Shown here: positions 9,323-20,594 of the stretch, piece after piece
Layout: each line of letters begins with the position of its first letter
Position numbering within the stretch: position 1 is the first letter of the stretch
Assembly (NCBI GenBank): GCA_965230275.1
Contig: CBDDKO010000002.1
Span: forward strand, 1,364,001 to 1,428,000
Direction: 5' to 3'
DNA from: JAJRRS01 sp965230275
GTDB taxonomy: Bacteria > Planctomycetota > Phycisphaerae > Phycisphaerales > Phycisphaeraceae
DNA length: 64,000 nt
Made by a program: the position numbers and the translations under genes
Notes under the pieces: generated by a model
Databases searched by the model: none
Seen by the model: the letters and a program-made list of their open reading frames with translations, nothing else
Told to the model about the DNA's origin: nothing

Positions 9323-9473
9323 TAAATGTACTAACACCCTTTTCTTCCCTAAATGTAAGCGTCCCCTTTTCTTGCCTAATATGTAGAGGTGCATATTAAT
9401 AGCAAGGTTGAACCCCTCGATCGCGTTGACCCATTAAATGTATATATCCCCTTTTCAGTATTCCCCTTTTCCG
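9323..9473. repeat. Three copies of a 22-nt TAAATGTA...CCCTTTTC repeat
   Basis: Copies at 9323-9344, 9350-9371 and 9435-9456 share TAAATGTA, a variable 5-6 nt middle and C(C)CCTTTTC. An extra half copy (TTCCCCTTTTC) lies at 9461-9471. The second copy, read on the other strand, gives GAAAAGGGGACGCTTACATT. That resembles the REP-type repeats found beside Y1/RAYT transposases in many bacteria, but no such gene remains here. Confidence 0.7.
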
Positions 9474-9500
9474 CATTGACGAAGCATGGGATGATTAATC

Positions 9501-10292
9501 ATGGTGTCAAGTAAACACTGGCCAACGCCCAAATCAGTCTATATGGTCAACTCGCGTCGCTATGGCTCGCTGATGCCGGACCCGAGCCCTGATGCGGATG
9601 ATCTCTTCAACGGGATTGAGCTATCATCGATCAACCGTAAGTATGGCGAGCGCGGCATACCGTTAACGCCACTTGAACTCATCCACAATGTCGCCTACGG
9701 CAATATGATCCGGCTTTCTGGAAATCACTTCACTGTGCCTACCGAGTTGCTGCCCCTCTTCGCGGGATTGCCCGACGTGGAGTTCAAGCAGTGCATCGTG
9801 TCTGATTGGTTTAATTTCGAGTGTTATTACTGGTGGGAGGGTGACAGGCCCATGGGGGCCTCAAATTGGCCCAAGGAACTCCGAGATCCGCGATGTAATG
9901 ATGGGCTACTGCATCCACATCGCGTCAGCGAAGCATATCGTGTCAGCAACCCTGGATATGACCTGTTCGAAGTACTCGCTCCTCGGCATAAAGACATCTT
10001 CCAATCATACGATGAATCACCCATGGTCCTCCTGGAGCACCAAAGCTTTATTACGTTATATGAAGATACGGTTCGGGCTTCGCCTAGAATGTTTTCGGAA
10101 TACCCCATGCTACGGTCTTGCCACAACATCCTGCATCCAGCGTTGATGCGCCGTATAGCACCCTTCATCGATCCTAGGTTTCTGATCGTGTTACGATGGG
10201 ACCTATCTGAGATCGACAATCCGACACTGACCGAGATCGTGGACATGAGCACCTTTCAACAGCAAGGGAATGTTAGAGACGATATGGGATAA
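9501..10292 (+). CDS. Hypothetical protein, no family recognised
   Basis: 263 residues from the ATG at 9501. Soluble, without signal peptide or membrane helix, rich in Pro, Tyr, Trp and His. Features seen: LPLFAGLPDVEFKQCIVSDW, FNFECYYWWEGDRP, and a C-terminal strand-like segment RFLIVLRWDLSEID. Composition is lower in GC than nearby core genes. It stands between the RAYT-like repeats and a convergent regulator operon. It could be an accessory-island orphan; I infer nothing about function. Confidence 0.5.
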   Translation: MVSSKHWPTPKSVYMVNSRRYGSLMPDPSPDADDLFNGIELSSINRKYGERGIPLTPLELIHNVAYGNMIRLSGNHFTVPTELLPLFAGLPDVEFKQCIVSDWFNFECYYWWEGDRPMGASNWPKELRDPRCNDGLLHPHRVSEAYRVSNPGYDLFEVLAPRHKDIFQSYDESPMVLLEHQSFITLYEDTVRASPRMFSEYPMLRSCHNILHPALMRRIAPFIDPRFLIVLRWDLSEIDNPTLTEIVDMSTFQQQGNVRDDMG

Positions 10293-10335
10293 GGACGTTT
10301 ATTGGGTCAAGCAATAAGGTCTCTTTCTTACCTCC

Positions 10336-10551
10336 TCACCCCATACTAAACACCTCTTCCAACGGCTTGCCAAACACCTCGGCGATCTGGAACGCCACCT
10401 CTAAGGACGGCGAATACTTGCCGCCCTCGATCGCGTTGACCGTCTGGCGGGTGACGCCTATCTTCTCCGCCAGGGCCTGCTGGGTCATCTCGTCGTGCTC
10501 GAAGCGCAGGGCACGGATGCGGTTCTTGATCCGGGTCTTGTCCTTACCCAT
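10336..10551 (-). CDS. XRE/Cro-family transcriptional regulator, HipB/YozG-like
   Basis: 71 residues, almost wholly one helix-turn-helix domain: TQQALAEKIGVTRQTVNAIE is the HTH, followed by GGKYSPSLEVAFQIAEVFG and KPLEEVFSM. This is the compact YozG-like regulator type. It begins 1 nt after the stop of the membrane-protein gene 10553-10993, so the pair is one operon and probably translationally coupled. In such pairs the regulator usually controls its own operon, and a perfect palindrome overlaps the promoter upstream. Confidence 0.85.
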   Translation of the reverse strand: MGKDKTRIKNRIRALRFEHDEMTQQALAEKIGVTRQTVNAIEGGKYSPSLEVAFQIAEVFGKPLEEVFSMG

Positions 10552-10552
10552 C

Positions 10553-10993
10553 TCACACCCCCCGCTTGTAGAAGACCAACTGCAGCACGAGTTTCACGAT
10601 CTCCGTCAGCAGCAGGCACAGGAACAGGAAGTGGGCGACCCAGACCGTGTCCAGCCCGAAGACCATCCCCGTGATCCCGATCAGCACCCCCCCGCCGAGG
10701 ATGTGCGAGGCGTAGCTGTCCGCCCGCCAGTTGATCAGCCGGTCCCGCTCGTCGGTCTTCTCCGGCAGGCCGAAGAACATCGCCCCGATGTGCCCCAGCG
10801 TCAGCACGATCACCAGCAGGATCACCGCGATCGTGAACAAGGGGATATAAGCAAAGATCGGCACACCCTGCTCCTCGCCCGCAGCACCATCGGCCGCCAT
10901 CATGATCCCGGCGACCACCAGGTAGCCCCCGAAGATCACCACCAGACTCACCAGCTGCACCCAAATACTCCGCTCTTCATAAGTCGTATCCAT
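10553..10993 (-). CDS. Four-helix membrane protein co-transcribed with an XRE regulator
   Basis: 146 residues, start ATG at 10993 behind a strong AAGGAGA site 5 nt upstream. Four hydrophobic segments: VSLVVIFGGYLVVAGIMM, IPLFTIAVILLVIVLTLG, HILGGGVLIGITGMVFGL and FLFLCLLLTEIVKLVLQ. Between helices 2 and 3 lies PEKTDERDRLINWRADSYA, the DERD-x-I motif seen in DUF2178-like proteins that accompany YozG-type regulators. Function is unknown. The conserved pairing suggests membrane stress sensing or antimicrobial response, but this is inference. Confidence 0.75.
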   Translation of the reverse strand: MDTTYEERSIWVQLVSLVVIFGGYLVVAGIMMAADGAAGEEQGVPIFAYIPLFTIAVILLVIVLTLGHIGAMFFGLPEKTDERDRLINWRADSYASHILGGGVLIGITGMVFGLDTVWVAHFLFLCLLLTEIVKLVLQLVFYKRGV

Positions 10994-11046
10994 GTCGGTC
11001 TCCTTAGCCCCGGCTTTGAATGACTAATATCCTTTACGCGATGTAT

Positions 11047-11074
11047 AGTATATTTGACATCGACGCGATGTCAA
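11047..11074 (-). promoter_or_regulatory. Promoter with overlapping 9+3+9 palindromic operator
   Basis: On the minus strand TTGACA (11074-11069), a 16-nt spacer and TATACT (11052-11047) form a near-consensus sigma-70-type promoter, about 50 nt upstream of the membrane-protein start. A perfect inverted repeat (TTGACATCG at 11054-11062, CGATGTCAA at 11066-11074) covers the -35 and spacer. A further ACGCGATGT lies at 11036-11044. Autoregulation by the XRE protein is the simplest reading. The site is also upstream of purL on the other strand. Confidence 0.72.
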
Positions 11075-11218
11075 GCATGTTTTACACCAAGTCAGCATTT
11101 TTTTACTCAGAGCCCCCCGCCACCCCCCGATTTCCACAGTCCTGCCCGCCCTGAGCAGCCCCACGCAGGATTCCGTATCATCGGGGCCAAGCGCCTGACA
11201 CACCCCCACGGAGAAGCG

Positions 11219-14200
11219 ATGAACGCCCCGATCGCACCCGAGCCCGACACCATGACTCAAACACCCACCCAAACCCGCATGCTACGCGTCGAGGTCCGCC
11301 CCAAGCCCGGCGAACACGACCCGCACGGGCTCGCCCTGCTCAAACAGGCCCAAAAAGCACTGGATAACGTCTTGGCGGTCCATTCCACACGGATCTACCT
11401 CATCCAGGCCCCGTTCACCGACGAGCAGGCCCAGGCGGTCGCCCAGGAATTACTCACCGACCCGGTCAACCAGGCCGCCACGCTCGGCGCCCAGCCGGTG
11501 GATCAGCAGCACTCGATGCTCGAGGTCCACTACCAGCCCGGCGTCATGGACCCGGTCGCTCAGTCCGCACAAGCCGCGATCTTGGAGATGTTCCCCGACC
11601 TGCCCCCGCAAGATGTCGAAGTCAGGACCGGCTTCCGCTACGACTTCGATCACGACGCCGTGCGCGAAGTACCTTCCGGGGGCGCGCTGCGCACGTTTGC
11701 TGAAAGCTTCCTCGCCAACCCGGTGATCCAGGACATCCATACCGAGGCGTTCCACCCCGACGCCTTCGCCAAGGGCCACGCCTACGACCTGCACATCACC
11801 CACGTCCCGATCCGCGAGCTCGATGACGACGCCCTGATGAAGCTCTCGCGCGACGGCCACCTGTTCCTGAGCCTCGCCGAGATGCACGCCGTGCGCGATC
11901 ACTACCGATCGATCGACCGCGAGCCGACCGACATCGAACTGGAAACCTTCGCCCAGACCTGGAGCGAGCACTGCGTGCACAAGACGCTTAAGTCGACCGT
12001 GCTATACAAAGAGGGTTTGGAGAACAGGGATCAGGGATCAGGGATTGATTGGACGGGGCGCGAGGGCCATACCGTTAATGAAGACGGCAGCGTGCTGATC
12101 GATAACCTGCTCAAGCGCACCGTCGCCGCCGCGACCTTCAAGCTCATGGAGACCCAGCCCCACAAGGACTGGTGCGTCTCCGTTTTCGAGGACAACTCCG
12201 GCGTCGTGAAGTTCGACGACGTGGACGGCGTGAACATCAAGGTCGAAACACACAACCACCCCTCCGCCATCGAGCCCTACGGCGGGGCCGCCACCGGCAT
12301 CGGCGGGTGCATCCGCGACATCATCGGCACCGGGCTCGCCGCCAAGCCCATCGCCAACACCGATACCTTCTGCGTCAGCTTCCCCGACGTCACCGAGGTC
12401 CCCGAAGGCGTCATCAAGCCGCGGCGTATCCTCAAGCAGGTCGTCGCCGGCGTCCGCGACTACGGAAACCGCATGGGTATCCCCACCATCAACGGGGCCG
12501 TTTACTTCGACCACGACTACGTCGCCAACCCGCTGGTCTTCGCCGGCTGTGTCGGGCTGATCCCGCTGGACCGCTGCTTCGGCAAGGCCATGCCCGGCGA
12601 CCGCATCGTCGCCCTCGGCGGCGCGACAGGCCGCGACGGCATCCACGGCGCCACCTTCTCTAGCGCCGAGCTCACCGACACACACGCCGACGAGTTTTCC
12701 CACGCCGTGCAGATCGGCAACCCTATCACCGAAAAGCAAACACTCGACGTCATCCTCAAAGCACGCGACCAGGAAGACGGCCCGCTGTACTCCGGCCTGA
12801 CCGACTGCGGCGCGGGCGGCTTCAGTAGCGCGATCGGCGAGCTGGGTGAAAAGACCGGCGCATGCGTCACACTCGAGAACGCCCCGCTCAAGTATCAGGG
12901 CCTCAGCTACACCGAGATATGGATCAGCGAAGCCCAGGAACGCATGGTCCTCAGCGTCCCACCGGAGAAGCTCGAACGCCTGCGCGTGATCTGCGAAGCC
13001 GAGGACGTCGAACTCAGCGACATGGGGCACTTCGGCGAACTGTCGCACCCCGACAACGTGCCGCAGCTCATCCTGACCTACCACAGCGAAGAGGTCGGCC
13101 GTCTCCCGATGCCCATGCTCCACGAAGGCATCCCCACCCCCACCCGCGAAGCCACCTGGCCCCCCGCTCCCCCTGAAGGTAACTTCACCAACCACCAACC
13201 ACCAACCACCAACCACCCGGCCCTGGATGAAGCGTTACAGTCGCTTCTATCGCATCCAAACATCGCCAGCAAACACTGGATCGTCCGCCAATACGACCAC
13301 GAAGTGCAGGGCGGCTCGGTCGTCAAGCCCCTGGTCGGCCCCGAACAGGACGGCCCGAGTGACGCCTCCGTGATCCGCCCGAAGCTCGACAGCCATAAGG
13401 GCATCAGCCTCAGCGTCGGCGGTGCGCCCTACCTTTCCGAGAAAGCCACGCAGCGCGGCCACGCCGACGATGGTGATTCCTACTGGGCGACGCTCAGCGC
13501 GATCGACGAAGCGGTGCGCAACACCGTATGCGTCGGCGCCGATCCCAGCCGGATCTGCATCCTCGACAACTTCTGCTGGCCCAATTGCGATCCGCCGGAA
13601 GTCATGGGCACACTGGTCCGCGCCGCGGAAGCCTGCTACGACGGCGCGATGGCATTCAAGACGCCCTTCGTCTCCGGCAAGGACTCGCTGAGCAACCAGT
13701 TCACCACCCAGGACGGCAAACTCATCACCATCCCCCAGACGCTGCTGATCACCGCGATGGGCATCGTCAACGACACGCGCAAGTCACGCACCATGGACGC
13801 CAAGGCCGCCGGCAACCTGCTGCTTATCGTCGGCCAAACCACCGCCAACATGGGCGGCTCACACTACGTTCAGATCGGCGGCGACGCGCCCGACAAGCGC
13901 ATCCCCAAAGCGGACATCAAGCAAGGCCCACTGAGCGCTATCGCCGTCGCGTCCCTGATCGATCAAGGCCTCATCCAATCCGCCCACGACTGCTCCGAAG
14001 GCGGCCTGCTTGTCGCCGCCGCCGAGATGGCGTTCGCCGGCCGGATCGGGCTGGACCTGGACCTTGGCGCCCTGCCTGCCGAGCAGTCCCTCGACACCGC
14101 CGTCGCCTGCTTCGCCGAGACGCCCAGCCGATACCTGCTGGAAGTCGCACCCGACCAGCTCGACGCGGTCATCCGTTCGCTGCAGAAGTCCAGCACGCCG

Positions 14201-14326
14201 TTCGCACAGATCGGCTCGTTTGCCGACCACGACAAACTCACCCTGCGCACGCCAAACAACGGCCAGGAACTCAACGTCAGCCTCGACGAGCTACGCAACG
14301 CCTGGCTCTCGCCGCTGGATTGGTGA
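11219..14326 (+). CDS. purL: Phosphoribosylformylglycinamidine synthase, synthetase subunit (large PurL)
   Basis: 1035 residues from the ATG at 11219, preceded by GGAGAAGCG. It converts FGAR to FGAM with ATP and ammonia in purine synthesis. The N-terminus carries two PurS-like segments (RVEVRPKPGEHDPHG and EVHYQPGVMDP). Then come TWSEHCVHKTLKS, the signature VETHNHPSAIEPYGGAATG, the second half with CWPNCDPPEVMGTL and KTPFVSGKDSLSNQ, and AHDCSEGGLLVAAAEM. No glutaminase domain is present, so a separate PurQ must supply ammonia. Two low-complexity insertions interrupt it (12011-12052 and 13187-13218), both made of 7-nt repeats and both keeping the frame. The longer frame back to 11054 overlaps the operator region and is unlikely to be translated. 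Confidence 0.93.
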   Translation: MNAPIAPEPDTMTQTPTQTRMLRVEVRPKPGEHDPHGLALLKQAQKALDNVLAVHSTRIYLIQAPFTDEQAQAVAQELLTDPVNQAATLGAQPVDQQHSMLEVHYQPGVMDPVAQSAQAAILEMFPDLPPQDVEVRTGFRYDFDHDAVREVPSGGALRTFAESFLANPVIQDIHTEAFHPDAFAKGHAYDLHITHVPIRELDDDALMKLSRDGHLFLSLAEMHAVRDHYRSIDREPTDIELETFAQTWSEHCVHKTLKSTVLYKEGLENRDQGSGIDWTGREGHTVNEDGSVLIDNLLKRTVAAATFKLMETQPHKDWCVSVFEDNSGVVKFDDVDGVNIKVETHNHPSAIEPYGGAATGIGGCIRDIIGTGLAAKPIANTDTFCVSFPDVTEVPEGVIKPRRILKQVVAGVRDYGNRMGIPTINGAVYFDHDYVANPLVFAGCVGLIPLDRCFGKAMPGDRIVALGGATGRDGIHGATFSSAELTDTHADEFSHAVQIGNPITEKQTLDVILKARDQEDGPLYSGLTDCGAGGFSSAIGELGEKTGACVTLENAPLKYQGLSYTEIWISEAQERMVLSVPPEKLERLRVICEAEDVELSDMGHFGELSHPDNVPQLILTYHSEEVGRLPMPMLHEGIPTPTREATWPPAPPEGNFTNHQPPTTNHPALDEALQSLLSHPNIASKHWIVRQYDHEVQGGSVVKPLVGPEQDGPSDASVIRPKLDSHKGISLSVGGAPYLSEKATQRGHADDGDSYWATLSAIDEAVRNTVCVGADPSRICILDNFCWPNCDPPEVMGTLVRAAEACYDGAMAFKTPFVSGKDSLSNQFTTQDGKLITIPQTLLITAMGIVNDTRKSRTMDAKAAGNLLLIVGQTTANMGGSHYVQIGGDAPDKRIPKADIKQGPLSAIAVASLIDQGLIQSAHDCSEGGLLVAAAEMAFAGRIGLDLDLGALPAEQSLDTAVACFAETPSRYLLEVAPDQLDAVIRSLQKSSTPFAQIGSFADHDKLTLRTPNNGQELNVSLDELRNAWLSPLDW
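12011..12052 (+). repeat. In-frame 7-nt-period repeat (GGGATCA) inside purL
   Basis: Two exact GGGATCA units and near units (GGAGAACA before, GGGATTG after) sit in the reading frame and encode LENRDQGSGIDW. This lies between the conserved HCVHKTLKS motif and the next conserved block. The same DQGS peptide arises from the repeats in rlmN and hemW. Confidence 0.8.
13187..13218 (+). repeat. In-frame (ACCAACC) heptamer repeat inside purL
   Basis: Four perfect ACCAACC units plus ACCC. Because 7 is not a multiple of 3 the repeat cycles through all frames, giving TNHQPPTTNHP in the PurL linker between its two halves. Confidence 0.85.
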
Positions 14327-14343
14327 TGGTCGCTTCCGGTTAA

Positions 14344-14509
14344 ACACAGAGCCCACTGAGACACAGAGGCACGGAGGATAGATACAGAAAGAGCTTGACG
14401 CTAAGTGATCGATTCCCGCCTTATTGATCCGTGTTTATCCGTATTCATCCCTGTTCCATCTTCTTCCTGGCCTTTTCTCCGTGTCTCTGTGACTCCGTGA
14501 GCTCTGTGT
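14344..14509. repeat. Inverted repeat of the ACACAGAG...CACGGAG type between purL and polA
   Basis: The left arm 14344-14376 (ACACAGAGCCCACTGAG and on) matches the reverse complement of 14477-14509 (CTCCGTGTCTCTGTGACTCC and on) over 33 nt with about five differences. The 100-nt centre holds CCGTGTTTATCCGTATTCATCC, another common intergenic repeat motif. Similar CACAGAGACACAGAG strings are widespread in planctomycete intergenic DNA. It fills most of this gap. Confidence 0.75.
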
Positions 14510-14555
14510 ATCCATTCATCAATCACGGATCAAGACAGCCCACTATAATCCTTCC

Positions 14556-17432
<2,877 letters not shown>

Positions 17433-17440
17433 CGCACTCG

Positions 17441-18298
17441 TCAGGCCGTGGCAGGCACGTCTTCTACCTGGCGGAGACGCCAACCGATCGAACAGACATA
17501 GATCGCCAGGCACAGCCCCATGAAGTACTCCTGCAACTCGCTCTGCCTGGCCCAGTAAGGCTCGGGGTCCAGCTCCGCGATGCGAACGTACAGCCGGACC
17601 GGCCGGTACACCAAAAACACCAACGCCGCGCACACCACCGTCGACGTCGTCGGCCAGAACCAGTAACCAAAATCCTTCACGCCCAGCGCCGGCTTCTTCT
17701 TTGCAAGCATCAACGGGATCACCAACGCCCCGATGTAACACCACAGCTCCACGATATTCTTGCTGGTCCGGCCGAGCAGCTTGCCCAAAGGCGTGTCCAG
17801 ATTATGGATGTTCGTCTCGCCCTGCTCGTTCACGCCCAGTGCCGTCTCCGTCACCTTCTCCGGCTGTTTCAATCCAAGCGATACGCGTGCGTGGTGGCCC
17901 CACGACAGCTCCTCCCCGCCGTAGTAAATCAATCCCAGCGCACATATCAGCGCCCAGATACCCAGACGTTTGTCCGGGAAGCGTCTGCACATGATCACCG
18001 CGTAAAGACCCGCAATCACACCCGGCACCATCAGCAGAACGCCGGTGTATTCCATCAGCCCTTCCTTGAATGTCATCAGTTCGTACCATGTCAGCGACAC
18101 GCCCTGCTTATTCGGGAAGAACCCGCTACGCATCGCGTCCAGCCCCAGCACCAACTCAAGTCCCAGCAGCACCAGCAGCAGCAATCCCGATCCCGGCAGC
18201 ACATACCAAGTCAGCCACCGAGGTAAGTCACGTGGCGTCACGTTGGTGCCTGATTGGGTTAGATTTGTTGCGGCCTCGGCGCTCGGTGCGTCAGACAT
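17441..18298 (-). CDS. Polytopic membrane protein, uncharacterised
   Basis: 285 residues with a hydrophilic start and about seven hydrophobic segments, such as YVLPGSGLLLLVLLGLELVL, LMVPGVIAGLYAVIMC and IWALICALGLIYYGGEELSW. The loop YYGGEELSWGHHAR followed about 30 residues later by NEQGETNIHNLDTPLG looks like a conserved signature of an unnamed family of bacterial membrane proteins. The E-E, H and N residues next to the membrane could be catalytic or metal-binding, but this is inference. No partner genes in an obvious operon. Confidence 0.7.
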   Translation of the reverse strand: MSDAPSAEAATNLTQSGTNVTPRDLPRWLTWYVLPGSGLLLLVLLGLELVLGLDAMRSGFFPNKQGVSLTWYELMTFKEGLMEYTGVLLMVPGVIAGLYAVIMCRRFPDKRLGIWALICALGLIYYGGEELSWGHHARVSLGLKQPEKVTETALGVNEQGETNIHNLDTPLGKLLGRTSKNIVELWCYIGALVIPLMLAKKKPALGVKDFGYWFWPTTSTVVCAALVFLVYRPVRLYVRIAELDPEPYWARQSELQEYFMGLCLAIYVCSIGWRLRQVEDVPATA

Positions 18299-18362
18299 AG
18301 CTATATCCCTTGATCGAAACGGGTTCGCGCCCGGTTATGCTGAAGTGCCGTGTCCGCAAAGA

Positions 18363-20015
18363 TCACGCATCGGCTTTGGCCAGTATATCCTGCGTCAGGT
18401 TCCAGAAGTGGCTCTCGCGGAAGGCCGTGGCGGCGCCGGGCAATGATGCGTAGCGCTGGTTGTGGTGGTTCCAGTTGTCCTGCGCGGAGAACAGGCGTTG
18501 CTTGACCACCGCCGTCAGGGCCGAGTCGCCGTGGCGTTGATACCGCCGGTACGTCGCCAGGCCCACGACAAGGTCGCGCAGCACCTCGATGAATGATTCG
18601 GCATACAAAAGCGAATTGACCATCGGCTGCAGGTCGCGGTGTCGGCGGTCACCGACCAACCGCTGTAGTGCGGCGCGGTGCTGGCTGATCGCTTCCGCCG
18701 CCGATTCCTTTTCCCGGATCAGGGCGTCAAGCTGCGCATCATTCATCTTCTGGATGATCCGCCAGACGGCCTGCACATCTAACAAATCGTCCTGGATCCA
18801 GTCGGCGTTGGGGTGCCACGGTGTAGGCCGACCTTGTGCAAACGGCTCAAGGTAGAACGCCTGCCTGATAAAGTCCGGCGAATCCTCCAACAGTTCCACG
18901 ATCAGCTTTGCCGACTTCGCATCAGCGCCCAGCCGGTCCCGCGCCCACTGCTCAGCCAGGCCGTGCGTGTCTGCCCCGGGATTGTCCGCCAGACGCGGCA
19001 CGGCAAAGACATTCGCGTCGATCCATTGCTCGTTTTTTACGAACGGCCCGCCCCAGCCGCCGCCACGGACCCACGCCCACAAGCCCGCCAGGTTCACACG
19101 CCCCGCCGCCTCCGCCAAGCCGTGCACCTCGCCTTCCTTGTCGGACACCTCCGGGCAACCGTCGCGCCACAGCGGCGCTTGCCAGTTGGGCACACCGCCC
19201 TTGCCCTCAAACTCGCGCTGGCACTGCAGCTCATACATGATCGGCCGACCGGCGCAGACCAGGCTCGACGGGTTCCACCGCTGGTACCGCCAGAAGTCCG
19301 TCTGAGTGAACTTAAACGACAGGATCAGGCGGTCGTCATCCGCCTCACCGGGCAGGCCCTCGGCGATCCGCTCTGCAAGCTCGGGCGCGTCGTGCATCCC
19401 GTTGGGTCGTACATTCCAGGCCCGAACAATCAATCGCTTATTCGCCCCGGTGACCACGACCTCATGCATCTTCTTAATAAACGCCAGCGCACGATCCGCC
19501 CGGCCGAACCGGCTGCAACGCGGGCAGTGCGGCGTGTAGATATCGTTACCTACCAGGTAAGGCAGCCGCTGCGCGTCGGTATCACCGAAGCGGAACACGA
19601 TCCCGTCAACCTGAGGCCAACGGACCAACAAACTCTCCAAGGCCTGGGCACAAATCTCTTGAGCCTGTTCGCTGGCTGGGCACAGCACCCCCGGACGCCC
19701 CTTGCAGGTCAGTCCCGAGACGTTGCGGTCCACCTCGTGCAACGGCAGGACCAGCGCATCGTACGACAGATACACCTCGAGCCCGGCGGCTTTCGCGTCG
19801 TTGATCGTTCGGCCGATGTGTTCGGCCCGGGCGTTGACCCACCGCCGCATTTCATCGGATGTGATCGAGTCCAGGTTCCTGATGCCGGACAGCGCGGTGC
19901 TCTCGTAGATCACCAGCCCGGTGTAGCCAAGGGCCTTGAGCTCGGCCGGGTCCTGGTAGCGGGTCTGCACCTCCGGCTCGCCGGGATTCTCAATCAGTGT
20001 CGCCAGTTTCAGCAT
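18363..20015 (-). CDS. Putative TIM-barrel hydrolase (GH67-like alpha-glucuronidase type)
   Basis: 550 residues from the ATG at 20015. No signal peptide, so cytosolic. The N-terminal half alternates strands and helices as in a beta/alpha barrel: LGYTGLVIYESTA, GLEVYLSYDALVLPL, QVDGIVFRFGDTDAQ, LIVRAWNVRPNG, LILSFKFTQTDFWRYQRWNP and RPIMYELQCQREFEGKGG. The order and the WNP / ELQCQREFEGKG strands recall GH67 alpha-glucuronidases. The C-terminus is helical, again as in that family. A CPRCSRFG pair of cysteines is unusual. It begins 37 nt after the protease gene 20053-20475, likely one operon. The family call is tentative. Confidence 0.55.
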   Translation of the reverse strand: MLKLATLIENPGEPEVQTRYQDPAELKALGYTGLVIYESTALSGIRNLDSITSDEMRRWVNARAEHIGRTINDAKAAGLEVYLSYDALVLPLHEVDRNVSGLTCKGRPGVLCPASEQAQEICAQALESLLVRWPQVDGIVFRFGDTDAQRLPYLVGNDIYTPHCPRCSRFGRADRALAFIKKMHEVVVTGANKRLIVRAWNVRPNGMHDAPELAERIAEGLPGEADDDRLILSFKFTQTDFWRYQRWNPSSLVCAGRPIMYELQCQREFEGKGGVPNWQAPLWRDGCPEVSDKEGEVHGLAEAAGRVNLAGLWAWVRGGGWGGPFVKNEQWIDANVFAVPRLADNPGADTHGLAEQWARDRLGADAKSAKLIVELLEDSPDFIRQAFYLEPFAQGRPTPWHPNADWIQDDLLDVQAVWRIIQKMNDAQLDALIREKESAAEAISQHRAALQRLVGDRRHRDLQPMVNSLLYAESFIEVLRDLVVGLATYRRYQRHGDSALTAVVKQRLFSAQDNWNHHNQRYASLPGAATAFRESHFWNLTQDILAKADA

Positions 20016-20052
20016 GAATAAGGATGATAGCGGATACCGCCCGCCGCCGTCA

Positions 20053-20475
20053 TCACCCATAGCCCAACGCCTCGAGGTCGTCCTCTTCGAGCCCGAAGTG
20101 GTGGCCGATCTCGTGCAGCAACGTGATCTTGATCTGCCGGCGAAGCTCCGCCGTCGCCCGCCCGCCCGCCTTGGCTTGCACCCCCCCGCCGTGGTACCCG
20201 CTCAGCCGCATGATCGGCCCGCGGAACAGCATCATCCGGTCCGGCAGGTCCGCCGCCGCCTCGATACTCCGGTCGGTCAGCGCCGTCCCCCAGTGCAGCC
20301 CGCACAGGTCACCCTCGCCCGTGTCCCCCATCATGTCCGCCAGCAACGCCGGCCCGGGCTCGTCCTCCACGATCAACGGCAGCTCCTCCAGCAATTCATG
20401 CAACTGCCCCGGCAGGTCCGCGATCGCCTGATCGAGTATCTCATCAAACACCTGCCTGTCACGTGTGGAGATCAT
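20053..20475 (-). CDS. Zincin_1-family putative metallopeptidase
   Basis: 140 residues. The C-terminus carries the zinc-binding HExxH in LLHEIGHHFGLEEDDLEALG, the signature of PF06262 (COG3824), minimal zincins of about 120-140 residues. The preceding IKITLLHE strand and the FRGPIMRLSG segment also match. Catalytic His-Glu-His residues are intact. Substrates of the family are unknown. It probably leads the two-gene operon with the barrel protein downstream. Confidence 0.85.
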   Translation of the reverse strand: MISTRDRQVFDEILDQAIADLPGQLHELLEELPLIVEDEPGPALLADMMGDTGEGDLCGLHWGTALTDRSIEAAADLPDRMMLFRGPIMRLSGYHGGGVQAKAGGRATAELRRQIKITLLHEIGHHFGLEEDDLEALGYG

Positions 20476-20594
20476 GTCAATAGTTTAGCCAAGGCTATTC
20501 AAAGACACATCGTAATCACCAGGCTCATGACGTAGACTCAGCCAGGCCCCGTGCCTGAGGCTACGCTTGCGGTTTAACGGCTACAATCCCCACC

